A DNA stretch of 64,000 nt from Tethya wilhelma. Lineage: Eukaryota; Porifera; Demospongiae; Tethyida; Tethyidae. Of this stretch, positions 32,294 through 44,397 are shown piece after piece; positions within the stretch are counted from its first letter, which is position 1, and every line of letters starts with the position of its first letter. The notes below the pieces were generated by a model. It worked only from the letters and a program-made list of their open reading frames with translations. It ran no database searches and was not told the DNA's origin. The stretch covers positions 4,702,433-4,766,432 of the forward strand of contig CAXIPT010000009.1 of the NCBI GenBank assembly GCA_964030475.1, read 5' to 3'. Both the position numbers and the translations under genes were made by a program.

Positions 32294-33162
32294 ATTCCCA
32301 GTACGGTAGTACTGGGTACATAGGAATGGCACGGATGCCCCATTAGCGCAATACAAATATTCACGCGAATAACTGTAAAAACTGAGCGCTGGGCACTAAA
32401 AGGCTTCTTAAGCTACTATTTAGCCTTTTTTCTTTCTATTGAGCCTAAAAACATAGCCTAAAACCATAACAAACTAAAGTATAAGAAACCTCCAATTTTC
32501 TCCATCTTCTTCTTTTTCTTTTTATTCTTCTATGTTGGCAAGAGTTTTCTCAGAGACCACTCACTTTTAGAAGCTGATTCTTGAACTAATAAACTTGGTT
32601 TCTTTGTCTTCAATCGCTTTTGCCATCGGTTTTTTGTGTCTCTCATTGAGTCGCTAGATACAAGGCGNNNNNNNNNNNNNNNNNNNNNNNNNNNNNNNNN
32701 NNNNNNNNNNNNNNNNNNNNNAGCAATTGCTAAAATTCAGTAAAACAGTGAAATTGGCCATTTTACATTGGATCGCTCGACCTCAATGATATGACGGCTT
32801 TGTTTGAGACACTGCTACCTGCAATCAGCTCCTCTCTTGGAATATTAATAGTAAGAGAACTGAACTTTCTGATCTCCAGATTGGGTAGCTCTACCACAAG
32901 TTTACAGGTTGTTTTGAGCTGCCGTCCGTGATATGATTTTTTGGGCCGACTACTGATTATTTCGGACACACCCTTTAATCGTGCCAGAAAGCGTTAGAGA
33001 AAGGGGGTGGGGCTGGATGTTTGCACAACCTGGAGTAGATTTTCACGAGCAGTCTAATGGTAATAGTCTCGAAGCAGCAACGCCCACAGGCAAGTCAGAA
33101 TAGCGTCCGATAATTGATGGTGTCTGAGCATTGATCGCTTACTCTACTACCGTACTGGGAAT
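32294..33162. mobile_element. F1 element, copy c, broken by a 54-base gap
   Basis: Left hairpin at 32297-32316, then 350 bases of the F1 arm to the N run (32668-32721). After the gap comes different sequence (ATGACGGCTTTGTTTGAGAC... to CTACTACCGTACTGGGAAT at 33144-33162). The latter is homologous by eye to 56070-56465, an F3-type element. So the gap joins an F1 arm to an F3-like interior that nevertheless ends with an F1-like half hairpin. Confidence 0.6.
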
Positions 33163-33439
33163 TATTGCTGTATCGCATGTCTGCTATAGGAGTCACCAAA
33201 TAGCTTTCAGCATAGTCATTTGTGCATTGTTGAGTACACCAAATTCTACTATGAGGTGATTTTGTTCCATTTTTTTCCCTTGTAGCTTTTGGAGTCAAAT
33301 GATGGTCACATCACTCTAGGTGGTACAGTAAGTCTCTGAGATTGGATGTACTCATAGATAGAGAGAAGTGAGCAGAATAGAATCGCGGAGTGCAACCCTA
33401 CAACCTTCTGGGAGAGCTCTGGCAGGTCGGGCTCATACT

Positions 33440-33596
33440 ATACCATAGATCGGGAAAATTTTGGTGGTAAATAACTTTTATTTTCATCTTTAGCGCTGAA
33501 ACGGTAATCAATGTTGAAGATACCTTGCCCACCCAGACACCTTCTTGGGGGAGTATATAATCCTGCCCTTACCATAGCATGTTACCAGTCAGGAGA
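33440..33596. other. Possible diverged CCGTATAGC-type MITE end
   Basis: ACCATAGATCGGGAAAATTTTGGTGGTAAAT resembles the left end at 37295 but no mirror could be found nearby. Confidence 0.25.
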
Positions 33597-34243
33597 TTAA
33601 CCCTTTACAGCCGGATGACGAGTATACTCGTCATTTATTGCATGCACGCGAAATACGGATGACGAGTGTACTCGTCATTGCAGCTTTAGCGCGCGCAACG
33701 TGCAATAGCAGTAAACTTTAAACTCGGTGTGCATTTAGGTAAGGTACTGCTCTAGTAAAATACCAAGTTTGAGTTGGAACTCATAAGTAGGTGTGGCGTT
33801 ACGAGGTCATGAACCACGAGAGGTCACGATCGCGGCGATCGAGACGATAAGTTTTCTTGGCTCGTTTTCTCTGTAGTCTCTAGGATTAGAAGCTTAGCGC
33901 TACTTGTGGTAGTAGAGGGATAGATAGTCTATATATTTATGAGTTTAGTTTGGAAGCTTTTAAAAGCCAAGGAAAAAGAAAGCCAAAGACGCTCGGAAAT
34001 CTATTGAACTTGGAACCCTCCAACTTTTGCACAAAATTTTTCAAGATCAGCTAGGACCACGCTGGTGTAAGCAGTGATACAGGTAATAGAAAGGTAGTGT
34101 AACACAATGGATTGTCTTATTTGAAACAAATATAATGCTAGAGCTATAAAATAAGTGACAATCATACAGTACTAAAATTTAATTTTTAATTCAGTATTTC
34201 AACACGTGCTCGTGTCCTGTAATTACGGGCTGTAAAGGGTTAA
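33597..34243. mobile_element. piggyBac-like MITE, TTAA target duplication
   Basis: TTAA, then CCCTTTACAGCC at the left (33601-33612) and GGCTGTAAAGGG then TTAA at the right (ends 34243). TTAA duplication with CCCT ends is diagnostic for the piggyBac superfamily. Just inside the left end lie two 20-base palindromes 42 bases apart: ATGACGAGTATACTCGTCAT (about 33616-33635) and ATGACGAGTGTACTCGTCAT (about 33658-33677), possible transposase binding sites. No transposase frame in 640 bases. Confidence 0.8.
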
Positions 34244-34244
34244 A

Positions 34245-35450
34245 GGCGCCCAAAACTGGTGGTATCGTAATGACTGGACTGGGTGCTCCCCTGATGACCC
34301 GGAAAACACTATAGGCTGGTTTTATGTGGTGTGTGTGGTGAAGTTGGGGCAAGCTTGAGCGAGTCCCACAGTAGTGATGACAATGACTGGTCTGTCCGGA
34401 TCTACCTATAGATGATGTAATCGTACACGCGACCGCTTTTAAATTCTTGCCTCGAATTGACCATACCGTGGAAAAATTGAAGAACTCGATTTCAAGAACT
34501 TGAAGTTTGCGCAGAGCAACGGACTCGAACAGCTGAAGCAGGGCCCTGGCTCAGTACGGTGGCACTGCAAAGAGAGTCTGGGACGAAGGACCTTAGGTCA
34601 TCGTGAAAGACTGGCAAGCAACCAACAGCCCTTGATGGCTTTGTCTCAAGTACTAGGCTTGTCAGATAAAGTATTACATCATTGACTAATGCACAATGCA
34701 GAGAGGAGCATGGGTAGAGCAGCTGAGAATCACGAGGCAACCAGCACTGATTGACAGAGGCCTAGGACGGATACTGAGATGCCTATACGACTGGAAAAGA
34801 AAGCAGCAGCCAAGCTGACTTGGAATCACAGCATACCAGATATTCTGAGATGCAGCTAGAACAGCTGAGAATCACCCGGCCACACAGGATGGAGACCATG
34901 ATGCACGGGCAAACAGAGCAACAGTTAGAACAACTGGGAATCAACCAGCAACACAGGCAGCAATTTCCAGCGATTTCTGTAGACTGATGGTGGCAACTTC
35001 AAAAATGGCAGTACTGGACAGATACAGGGGCTATACTGTAGATTTCTACACTCTTTACTTCTACTAAAATAAGTGCCTAAGTTTCAGGAAATTGCAACTA
35101 CAGTATGAGTGAAAAATAGCTCGCACAAAATCATAAATAATTGCCTAGAGTGCTTACCTATCCCAAGAAAGTTCCAAGAGGCTCTAACTAGCTCTGAAAT
35201 GTAGCTGTATATTCGCTCTGTTACTCTTAGACTCCTAGCACTCAGTCGCATGACAAAAGTTACTGCTTTTGTTGGCGGTGTTCCTTGGCTCAAACAAAAT
35301 TGATGAATTCAAAAATGGATCAATCTGATACATGTGCCTTAGATACTGTGCAGATTCGCTTACTTGGACTATACTTTAATCTGGAGAAAATCCAGTTCTG
35401 TTCCACTGAGATATGCAGCATGGAAAAATGGAGAAGGAGAGCTTTATTTT
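34245..35450. other. No gene recognised; GAACAGCTGAGAATCA-type degenerate repeats
   Basis: Between about 34710 and 34975 the motif CAGCTGAGAATCAC(G/C)(A/C)GG and variants recur irregularly four times. No exon is supported. Confidence 0.35.
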
Positions 35451-35535
35451 ACAAGTACAAAAAATATTAGAAATGTAATGCAAACATAGGAATGGCCAAA
35501 TCGTAAAAACAAGATAGGAATGGTTGTAAGGGTTC
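35451..35535 (+). mobile_element. MITE family A, half copy
   Basis: Only one arm: ACAAGTACAAAAAATATTAG, GCAAACATAGGAATGGCC, AACAAGATAGGAATGGTTGT. It matches the left arm at 52064 more closely than the other copies, so it belongs to the ATAGGAATGG subgroup. Confidence 0.65.
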
Positions 35536-36379
35536 TGGGTCTTCTTTCCTAGCTACTCGCTTCTCACTAAATGATTTTTAGTCCCCACGTGGCTGGCTGT
35601 GGTAATATTCAGCATGTACTGTACATGATGATACGGAGAGTATACGGACCGTCCATAGTTTACCTAGTAACAACTTTACAACCGTTTTTCTAGGAAGCCA
35701 CGAGTGGAGGTAGGGCTGCTTGCAAGAGCTATATCTGGAAAACTATTAAAGCTATGCTTACCAAATTTTGATATGCGCTTCCCAGGAAGGCCTAGATATA
35801 CGTGGAATAGCTAACTCAAAATTCGCAGATTTTCCTAACTGGCAGGTTTTCCCTTGACAGGTCACATTTAGTGTGGGGTACGCTAAGATTTTGTCCTGCC
35901 CGCCCATATCAAAATTTTGCCTTAAATTACTACAATGTACGTTAACTTGATAGCAGTTGTTACATAGAGCGCTTGTAAAAGCACCTCCATGAGGTAATCT
36001 ACGTGAACAATATAATGGGATACACATTTCTCCAGCTGCCTTTTTTCTATGTTGTACCTTTTAGTATACTCTAGTGGAAGAAAATTGTTTTTCTCAATTC
36101 TGGGGTTTTAACAACCAATGTTCTGCTTCGACCTCCAGTTAATTGTTAATCTTCAAAATAATAAAATTATTGGACGAAGCTATTACTTTGATATTAGCTA
36201 TCTATGGAACGGCACACTTTGTTAATGACTCTGACTCTATGGAAAGTGTCAAATTTTAAATGTACTATTGCTGATAGTTAGTTTTGTATGTGTGCACGTG
36301 TGTTGATAAAATATCGACATCATTCTTCTATACCACACCCATTCATAAGCGCCATGTCATAAAATTTGGGCTTTAATTA
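35536..36379. other. No gene recognised
   Basis: Short frames only; no inverted repeat or splice-flanked exon that I can support. Confidence 0.4.
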
Positions 36380-36552
36380 AGCGCATGCACAAGCAGTGTG
36401 TACCAAGCCTTCTTACCACGTGATGAAGGCCTGGGTACGAGGCTATGTTATGGCAGTGATGACGGTGTTTCGAGTGTTGTCAGTGTTAACCTCGTACCCA
36501 GGCCTTCATCACGTGGAAAGAAGGCTTGGTACACACTGTTTGCACATGCGCT
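36380..36552. repeat. Foldback with arms of about 68 bases
   Basis: AAGCGCATGCACAAGCAGTG runs inward through TGTACCAAGCCTTCTTACCA and CGTGATGAAGGCCTGGGTAC to GAGG; the mirror starts at CCTCGTACCCAGGCCTTCAT and ends TTTGCACATGCGCTTA. The loop is about 35-40 bases. A third partial arm (TCGTACCCAGGCTTCATCAC) follows at 36597. Confidence 0.75.
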
Positions 36553-37291
36553 TATGTGTTCTCAGTGACAGCAGTGTTCACAGTTGTGGCATAGCTTCGT
36601 ACCCAGGCTTCATCACACAGAAAGAAGGCCTGTGTGATAATCTAACCCTGACGGGGTTAATACCGGATACTTCCGTATTCTTCTGTGCACATTTTATGTT
36701 TCGTGATCTTCATATTCGTTTTTTAGATCTTGAATCCTAAAGCTTTTGTGCGTTAATTTTCAACGATGTCAAGTTCGTCTATAGTTCTTCATGTGGAGTC
36801 GATGTGTCTCTTAATTACACGCTATCCAAGATACTGATGGTTTACACTTCTCTCAAAAATAGTAATTGTGATGGGCCCTAAGAATATATTGGCAGACTGG
36901 CACAGTTTGTTTATAACTCTGACAGTTGTCAAACTTTCAATGTACTGTTGCTCATGGAGTTCAAACAAACTGGGATTTGCAGACAAGATAATAAAGGAGT
37001 TGGGTTTTTTTTTTTTTTGGTTCTCAGGTTGTCCAAGGTAGATCGATTGCCTTTGACTAATTTGCCTAAGAGACCAGGTGACTTTCTGGACTGATTTCAA
37101 ACGGTCCAGTAGCAATTAGATATTGGTAAGGTGGCCACACTGGGCATGTACAGACAACAGGAGAGTTAACAGCATGAAAATATTCTTGCGACATGTCATG
37201 TGATTACCTGTGTCACGGCTCAGGCTTCAATTCACATTGCTTGTTTCAGCTTCCACTCCCACACAGGTATTCTCCAGTTGACAGATGTCTA

Positions 37292-37890
37292 CTACCTATA
37301 GCGGGAAATTTTCGGGGGTGTAAATTCTATTTTCGTGAAATGTCTGTAAGGGGCGTCAGCGTAAAATTTTCATGCTTGAAACTGGTCGTCGGCCGGATTG
37401 TCAACCTTGACCTCTGCCCCATGCGCGAAACATTACACATCGAGTCAGATCAGTCTGAAGCTTGTTTCTCTCTCATCGCTATGGCAGTGCAAGATGAAGC
37501 GCTATGAGAGTATGCCAATCTACACATAATGGGGTTCAAGGAGTGTTTGCTTTCTGCTTGTCAAGAGTGTCTAAGAGTGGCACGAAATCCATGGATACCT
37601 TCGCGTATTCTGCCACTGACTTTTATTCAGCGACGAGTGTCTTATAATGACAGGTTAGACTTATAGACCTCATTGTTGTTTTTTCTTTCTTCTCGGTTCT
37701 TGAAGACTACACAGTCGTAGGCTCAAGGATCCTGCTTAGTTGCTCAGTATGTAGCTCAGAAAGAGTGCAGATAAACTGCGCATGCGCATTAATATTAAAA
37801 ATTTTTGTGGGTGGAAAATTTCGTGACTTGGAGGTTAGTTACGAAAATAACGAAAATTTGCACCCCCTGAAAATTTCTCGCTATACGATA
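37292..37890. mobile_element. Non-autonomous element with TATAGCG termini
   Basis: Left end TATAGCGGGAAATTTTCGGG then GGTGTAAATT; the right end mirrors this (AATTTGCACCCCCTGAAAAT, TTCTCGCTATACGATA). A longer relative of the CCGTATAGC MITEs. The interior has no transposase; ORF 37193-37507 overlaps the end and is not supported. Confidence 0.65.
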
Positions 37891-37894
37891 TTGT

Positions 37895-39390
37895 AGCTTT
37901 GGATGACGTAGTACGATTGACACAGCAAATTTTTGCATGGATGGTTTTGACCACTAATTCAAATCTTCCAGGCTCTCCCCCTCCTTTCTTTCCCATGTGA
38001 GCCTGGTTCAAGGCTAGTGTGGAATATGGCTCCTGGCGATACCACGTTAAAAAAAACGAGTGGAGCAGTGTACCTCATGGTCACTTGGAAACTACCGCAT
38101 TTTTTTACATCTACTGATGATGATAATAATTATGTGAATAAATTTCTATAAAACTATAACTGAGTTTGTAACTTCATTCAAAAGTGAATTGGTTCAGGTA
38201 TGTGACAAAGACAATAACATTGTCATTTACACCAGTGTAGACATACACTACATATATGCATACGATACGTCTACATCCAAACTATAATTGTTTGCCATCT
38301 TAGTTCTCCTAGTTGTTCTACTCACCCTTTTCCATTTTACAGGAGTCCAATTGTTGCAGCCATTGTTTTTCATTGTTTTTCTTTCGTTCACGTTTTAATA
38401 TTTCCTGGAAATTTTTGTTTAATTAGAGTTATGCACCTGTTAGAAATGGTTAATACAGAATTTCCCCATTAAAGTAGAATGAGAAAATGGGCGTTTAATA
38501 ACGAGGTACGCCTATTAACCCAAGTTTGTTGGTGTAATTCTCTGTAGCCTCGTATCCAGGCTCAGGCTCCCCTACCTTTCACTCACAGAAACGTAAGGGA
38601 GCTAAAGAGCCTGTGAGCTCACGTCACACATGTGTACCCATGAGCGTGGACAAAATTGTCCACAATCCATGTTCTATGATGCTCGACTTTCTTTTTGCGA
38701 AGATGTACATGTTTAAGTGGCTAAAATGTCCTGTACTATTACATGTGTACTTCTAAGAGGATGCTTGTTGATTGTGTGCTATGTTCTATAGCTGTGTTCC
38801 TTGTTACATTTGGCAACCGTTACAATTCCTACGTGTTTTATATTCCTAACACTTATGACTGAGTAGTCAAATGTGAAGTACCTCATGCATAAATCAGATG
38901 TCCACTGCATTGCTGTTGGTCAGTGGTGCTGGGCAAGACAGACAGGGGTTGGCTTGCTTTCTATTGTTGTCATGTATACGTCATTCAATGTTGCCAGCTA
39001 GCTAGTAGTAGCTGCATGGCCACTGACTACTCAGGTACCCTGGCTATGCACATGACAACAGTAGGAAACCCTGTATCAGGCTAATACTGTCCACATCCGT
39101 GTCTAATGCACCCAGTCTGAATATCATTAACGATGACGATAGGTGGAGACAAAAAAAGTTTACTTCCTGGCTCTGTTAGCAACAACACAACTTGCATGCA
39201 GACAGCTCACGATAAATGAGAAGGGTGTACTAGCTGGTTCAAAAACACTTATAACATACAAACAGCACTGCAACAGGTCTTTCTTGATAAGAAACGAAGT
39301 TCAACAATAGCAGTGCTGGTAGCTTTACCGTTGAAGAAAAGTTTGACTAACAACTGGTTCACTTGCATTTGCTGGTCCGTAAATGTAGAC
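37895..39390. other. No gene recognised; one duplicated 104-base piece
   Basis: Apart from the duplicate at 38258-38361 and a half copy of the TAGCCTCG...CCAGGC repeat at 38550, I see nothing coding. Confidence 0.4.
38258..38361 (-). pseudogene. 104-base copy of part of LINE-like remnant 2
   Basis: Nearly identical to 31181-31284 (two differences seen: CCGAAC/CCAAAC and TTCCGTTTT/TTCCATTTT). It covers the basic KRKRVSRTTRRTK segment. Both edges are abrupt with no tail or target duplication seen. Confidence 0.7.
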
Positions 39391-39768
39391 CATAACAGTG
39401 GCGGATGTAGGATTTTGAATAGGGGTCTTCCAATGAATGCGCGCGAAGCGCGCGAAAAATTTTAGCTTAGCCACGCCCACTTCTGGTCGTATAGCCCCGC
39501 CCCTATAGCGTGCTAGCAGCTAATATTTTGCCAGAACAAGGCCTAAATGGCGAAAAAACGGCAAGAAAAAGACAGAAACTATAGTATCTTTCACAAAAGA
39601 CTGCTATTTAGTGAGATTTTTAGTTGCTTTTGTTAGTTTTAAGTTGAAAGGGGGTTTCCAGCAAGCACTTTTCCAGTCTCCACAGTTAATTTCAATGCGA
39701 GGTTTCAGCTAAAAGGGGGCTTCCATGGAAGCCCAGGAACCCCCTCTGGATCCGCCACTGCATAACAG
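39391..39768. mobile_element. hAT-like MITE with CATAACAG repeats
   Basis: CAGTGGCGGATG at the left and GGATCCGCCACTG at the right are hAT-style ends. The octamer CATAACAG occurs at 39391-39398 and 39761-39768. The left one overlaps the TIR's CAG, so the exact border is ambiguous by three bases. Confidence 0.75.
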
Positions 39769-39927
39769 GATACTTGTGTATTCTCATTTGAAGATGTGTT
39801 GAACTTACTCAGTTTTCCCAACTCAGTATCCATTTGCCATGGCATTACAGATGTGAAGTACAAGAGTGGCTCATTGAGAAGGCAACTAGCAGTGAGAAAA
39901 GAAAGCCACTTTTTCTTGTAAGTGCTG

Positions 39928-40201
39928 CTACATCTGGGCTGATGGTAATTGTGCCAAAGTTTCTCTGTTTAGTACCCTAGTCCGCACCTTTGTCGCATTC
40001 TTGTCCACTTTATGCAAAGCATCTGTGTGCCATTGGGCAAATTCCACCTGCTGGGTGAATGCCTGTACTGCTCTTTCTATTGATCGTTCTGCTTTGGTCT
40101 TCTTTTCAATTTTTCTTTTCTTCTTAGCCGGCTCTGTCTCTGTCTCTGTGCATGTGTGCATGTGTGAGTGTGTGTCTGTGTGTGTGAGTGTGAGTGAGTG
40201 A

Positions 40202-40253
<52 letters not shown>

Positions 40254-40651
40254 AGACAAACAGTGGCAAATAATATACATGTACCTGTTTCTTCTTCAGG
40301 TGCACATTTATCTACAGCAATGTTTGGATTTGAAGTCTTGTCTGTGGTGGCTGGTGCATCATCACTGCAATTGCTGTTGCTTTCCAATGGCAACTGTGTG
40401 AGCGTGTCCTCATCTAAGGACAATTACGTATGTTTTTTTAGTTTCAATGTCTATATAATACTGTATACACTATACAAATCACAAACAGTTAACCTTTTGG
40501 TTTCTGCTCTGGTTCGGTAGCAGTAGTTGTGCCACTGTCCAGTAGCACATTTGGAATGGATACTGGTCTGGTGTAGCCTCGTTCTAGCAGCGTGGGGTAC
40601 GGTACTTCTCTCAGGTACTTTTTTCCGTTGGCGGCAACTCTTGGGATGTTT
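39928..40651 (-). CDS. Three 3' exons of an unrecognised nuclear-type gene
   Basis: Minus-strand exons 40651-40494, 40413-40285 and 40145-39928 have acceptors TTTCAG, TTAG and GCACAG and donors GTTAAC and GTACAT, and join in frame at both junctions (phase 1 each). The protein reads NIPRVAANGKKYLREVPYPT, VLLDSGTTTATEPEQ, DEDTLTQLPLESNSNC, then a basic PAKKKRKIEKKTKAE nuclear-signal-like block. It ends in a helical stretch (RAVQAFTQQVEFAQWHTDAL) with the stop at 39930-39928. No stop or frameshift interrupts about 168 codons, so this looks like a living gene, but I do not recognise it. The second intron holds the (GT)n microsatellite. An F1 element starts 44 bases upstream of the first exon, so the 5' exons must lie beyond it (past 42563) or are lost. 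Confidence 0.65.
40142..40251. repeat. (GT)n microsatellite
   Basis: Interrupted GT/GAGT repeats from 40142, then an uninterrupted GT run of about 22 units from about 40206. It lies inside an intron of the gene on the minus strand. Confidence 0.9.
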
Positions 40652-40694
40652 CTGAAACCGTTTCAGAAACAATATCACGTGAAGAGTATTAGCT

Positions 40695-42563
40695 ATTCCC
40701 AGTACGGTAGTACTGGGTACACAGGAATGGCACGGATGGCCCATTAGCGCAATACAAATATTCACGCGAATAACTCTGCAAAAACTGAGCGCTTAGCACT
40801 AAAAGGCTTCTAAAGCTACTATTTAGCTCTTTCTCTTTCCAATGAGCCCAAAAACATGGCCTAAAAACATCGCTAAAGTAACAAACACAAATATGCCAAA
40901 CCTCCAATTTTCTCCATCTTCTTCTTCTTCTTCTTCTTCTTCTTCTTCTTCTTCTTCTTCTTTTTCTATCTTGGCTCAACTTTTCTCAGAGACTATTCAC
41001 TTTTAGAAGCTGATTCTTGAACGGATGAACTTGGTTTCTTCCGGTACAATCGCTTTTGCCATCGGTTTTTAGTGCCTCTCATTGAGTAGCTAGATACAAG
41101 GCGAAAAGCGCCTCCTCCATATAGCCGCCATTAATTTCTACACTCATGAATAATTCATTAGCTTCTAGGAAATTCGAATTGGCGACCCTTTCCACACACA
41201 AAAGTGTGCGTTATTTGGAATTAAATGCACTGAAGTTGCCTGGAACTAATTTGTGATACCTGGTTGCTCTTCTTAAGAGATGAATCAGGACTTTGACTAT
41301 CATAACATATAGAAAGACAAGTAAACTTATGATACAGCTCCTGCCTCCAAATGACTGAGATGTGTGTTTCACTTCAGTATCAAGCAGGCTACACAACAAG
41401 TTGTGACTTCCAAGTACCAGCTCAGCAGCCCACCACTGGCTCAGTGAGTCTGGCTTGCCAGACTACTAGCTCAGTAGCTAGCTACACACACCAACTCAAA
41501 TGTAATTTTTAGAAATATGGAAAAATGAGAGCAAACAAGTAAAAAAAACATTGGAAATGTAATGAGACACAGGAATGGCTAAATCGTAAAAAGAACGCAA
41601 ACAAGATGGAATGNTGTTGCCCATAGGAATAATTCTTTACACACTCAAACAGCCATTCCATCTTGTTTGCTTTCTTTTTTACGATTTGGCCATTCCTATG
41701 TCTCATTACATTTTTAATGTTTTTTTCACTTGTTTGTTCTCATTTTTTCATAATTCTACTCACATTTGAGTTTGTGTGTATATGGTAGTTACTTGTACAC
41801 TAACAGCACGGATATTATAGCTTATGTTATAATCTATGCTATCAGTATAAAGTCATGGTGAAGCATCTCAGGAGGCTGGAGCTGTATCTGACAAAATTTA
41901 CTTGCTTTGCTCATCTTCTTATAATGACAACTATGTAACAAAGTAGTCCTATTATTGAAGACTGAAAGGTACCGGTAACTGGTTACAGAGACTTCAGCAC
42001 AACCAGAAATCTTCAGGTAAACAGGCAGGGCAGCGAATATTCGGATTCCAAATAACGCACACTTGTCTAACTGGAAAAGGGTCGTCAACTTGATTTCCAA
42101 GGTAGCTAATGAATTATTAATGAGTATAGAAATGAATGGCTGCCATACGGAGAAGGCGCTTTTCGTCTTGTATCTAGCGACTCAGCTAGAGAGACGAATA
42201 ACCGATACAAAAAGCACGTGAAGACAAAGAAACCAAGTTTATTCGTTCAAGAATCAGCTTCTGAAAGTGAGCGGTTTTTGAGAAAAGTCGTTCCAAGATA
42301 GAAGAAGAAGAAGAAGAAGAAGAAGAAGAAGAAGAAGAAGATGGAGAAAATTGGAGGTTTGGCATACTTTAGTTTGTTACTTTAGCGATGGTTTTAGGCT
42401 ATGTTTTTAGGCTCAATAGAAAGAGAAAAGGCTAAATAGTAGCTTAAGAAGCCTTTTAGTGCCAAGCGCTCAGTTTTTGCAGAGTTATTCGCGTGAATAT
42501 TTGTATTGCGCTAATGGGCCATCCGTGCCATTCCTATGTACCCAGTACTACCGTACTGGGAAT
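40695..42563. mobile_element. F1 hairpin-foldback element, copy d (complete)
   Basis: The only copy with both ends outward. Hairpin 40698-40717 at the left, hairpin 42541-42560 at the right, ATTCCC/GGGAAT at the borders. The arms are very long: about 500 bases at the left (to about 41215, including a (TTC)n tract at 40919-40963) mirrored at about 42045-42563. The 830-base middle holds a family A foldback (41534-41733) and no transposase. It interrupts the region upstream of the 40-kb gene. Confidence 0.8.
41534..41733. mobile_element. MITE family A, copy inside F1 copy d
   Basis: Left arm ACAAGTAAAAAAAACATTGG ... GATGGAATG, then an N (41614) and the right arm (ACACTCAAACAGCCATTCCA ... TTTTTCACTTG). 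The mirrored region extends a further 25 bases outward on each side (GAGCAAAC / GTTTGTTCTC), so it is longer here than in free copies. Confidence 0.75.
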
Positions 42564-42914
42564 TGATATAGTGAAGCTGATGCCATACACTGTGACACAT
42601 ATGTAATATTATACACTGATAGATCAGCATCTAATGGTTCACGTAGCCTGTGCAGCACACTGACACACTGTTCAGGCTAGCTACACTCTGTCTCTTTAGT
42701 CTTGTTTCTCAAGCACTCTAGGCTCTGAGCTGGTTACTATGAGTTGAAACAAGCATTCATGTCATGACTCTGAAGTGCTCAGGCTAAGACAGTAAGTAGT
42801 ACTTATTATCAAAAGCTTTTGTAGCTCTGAAAACTATGTAATTATGCTACTGAAATGCTAAGCTTATAAACTTAAAATTGCTGTTAGAGTACAAAATCTA
42901 GTAACTCACAACAG

Positions 42915-43318
42915 AGAACTCTGAAACTGAAGATTGAAGATTAGATCTACAAAGAACTCCTAAAGAAGTGCAAGACCAGAGCACGACAAGAAGTCAAAAA
43001 ATTTCTAAAATAATGCAGTCATGCAATCTGAATTACCTGCATGTACCTGGGCGTTACTTCAGGTGTGGCCTCAAAGCACATGGCAGGCAAGTGCACAAAA
43101 AAGCACGAAAGCATCAGATCTCAGAAAATACAGTATTTTGTAGGATTCTACACGTCCATTTTCAAGATAAGTTGGATTTATGAACGTTAGTACCTTCCAT
43201 TTTGACAATGAAGCTGCCAGTCTTAAGATAATCTTGAAACAGACAGACACACACACAAAACGACTACCATAACCCTCATGTGCTACGCACGCCGAGGGTT
43301 AACAACTACTGCCATACA
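42915..43318. repeat. Dispersed repeat R, copy 1
   Basis: Starts with CTCTGAAACTGAAGATTGAA, contains CAGGTGTGGCCTCAAAGC and CATCAGATCTCAGAAAATAC, and ends with AACAGACAGACACACACACA and CCCTCATGTGCTACGCACGC. Other copies are 44398-44740 and 47608-47845. Confidence 0.65.
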
Positions 43319-43933
43319 CCAGAGGAGGTCTGACATCCAGGGACCAATTGCAGGACATTACATCATTAAACAAATCACATGATAATTTCCTGGTCTGAAT
43401 TGAAGCGCTTTCTACCTTGAATCAAGCTAGTTATCCTTCTCTGTCTTGTTGCCTTGTCAGGTAAGCTTTTCAGAAGTCCAGAATTGTCGCGAAAAATGAA
43501 TAAAAAAAAAGGTAAGAGTAGAAACACAACTGGAAACAACATCATGTGATTGTGTTAATTTTTGCAATTAGCCTGCAATGACCTTCCTCTGGCCATACAC
43601 TATAATAGCATTCATGAGATTGTGTAGTAACAGATGGACAGACAAAGACTACCATAATTGTCCCTCAAAAGTCACTGACCTCATGGGAAATTTCCATGAT
43701 TAGCATACTTGCCAAAGTGTATACATGTATTATATAGCCACAACTGCACCACCTGTTCATTAAACTAGCTGTTGGTGGTTCACTGGTAGATACCAATTGA
43801 TGATAGAAGCGTCACACCCATGTGTAGGGTCAGGAGCGCATAAAGAGAGGGAAAAAAAGACACCGGAGAGGGCAGGACCACTAGCTATAGGACAGTGGGT
43901 AGCTTTGTCGATTGTCAGCAGCTTGTAATTTAC

Positions 43934-44010
43934 TAGCCTTGTTCCCAGGCTCCCTCTGTTGAGCTTTTGTGTAAAAAAAAGTGGAGGGAGGGGCCTGGGA
44001 TCCAGGCTAG
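43934..44010. mobile_element. Small hAT-like MITE with perfect 8-bp duplication
   Basis: TAGCCTTGTTCCCAGGCTCC at the left and GGGGCCTGGGATCCAGGCTA at the right, 77 bases, flanked on both sides by TAATTTAC (43926-43933 and 44011-44018). Confidence 0.85.
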
Positions 44011-44397
44011 TAATTTACCACATGACGTAGTGTAATATGTAACTAGGTGCTCTATTAGCTACTATGAGTCAGCTAACATTTGCTGTATTTCTAACTCAAT
44101 TATGAAAGCACCAAAGGTGTATAAGCCTCGGCGGATTTGCATTGCAAGCTTCCTATCCACACCCAAGAGTAAACCAGGACTCATACATGTAGGCTTATTG
44201 ATGAGTGCAACATGTTGCTTCACATCAATTGGCAGTTGCATGCAAGAATGACATGTACATATACAGTACACTGCTGAAGTATGTGGGCATTTTCTGAAAC
44301 AGCTGTTTTACTAAGAGTAGCTAAGCAAATACACTTAAAATTGCTAGCTATTGGAGTACAAAATCTAGTAACTCACAATAGACTCTACTAGATCTAG

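Noticed and set aside
40001..40520. Cys/Val-repeat and His/Thr-repeat proteins
   Set aside because: They are translations of the (GT)n tract inside an intron of the gene on the minus strand.
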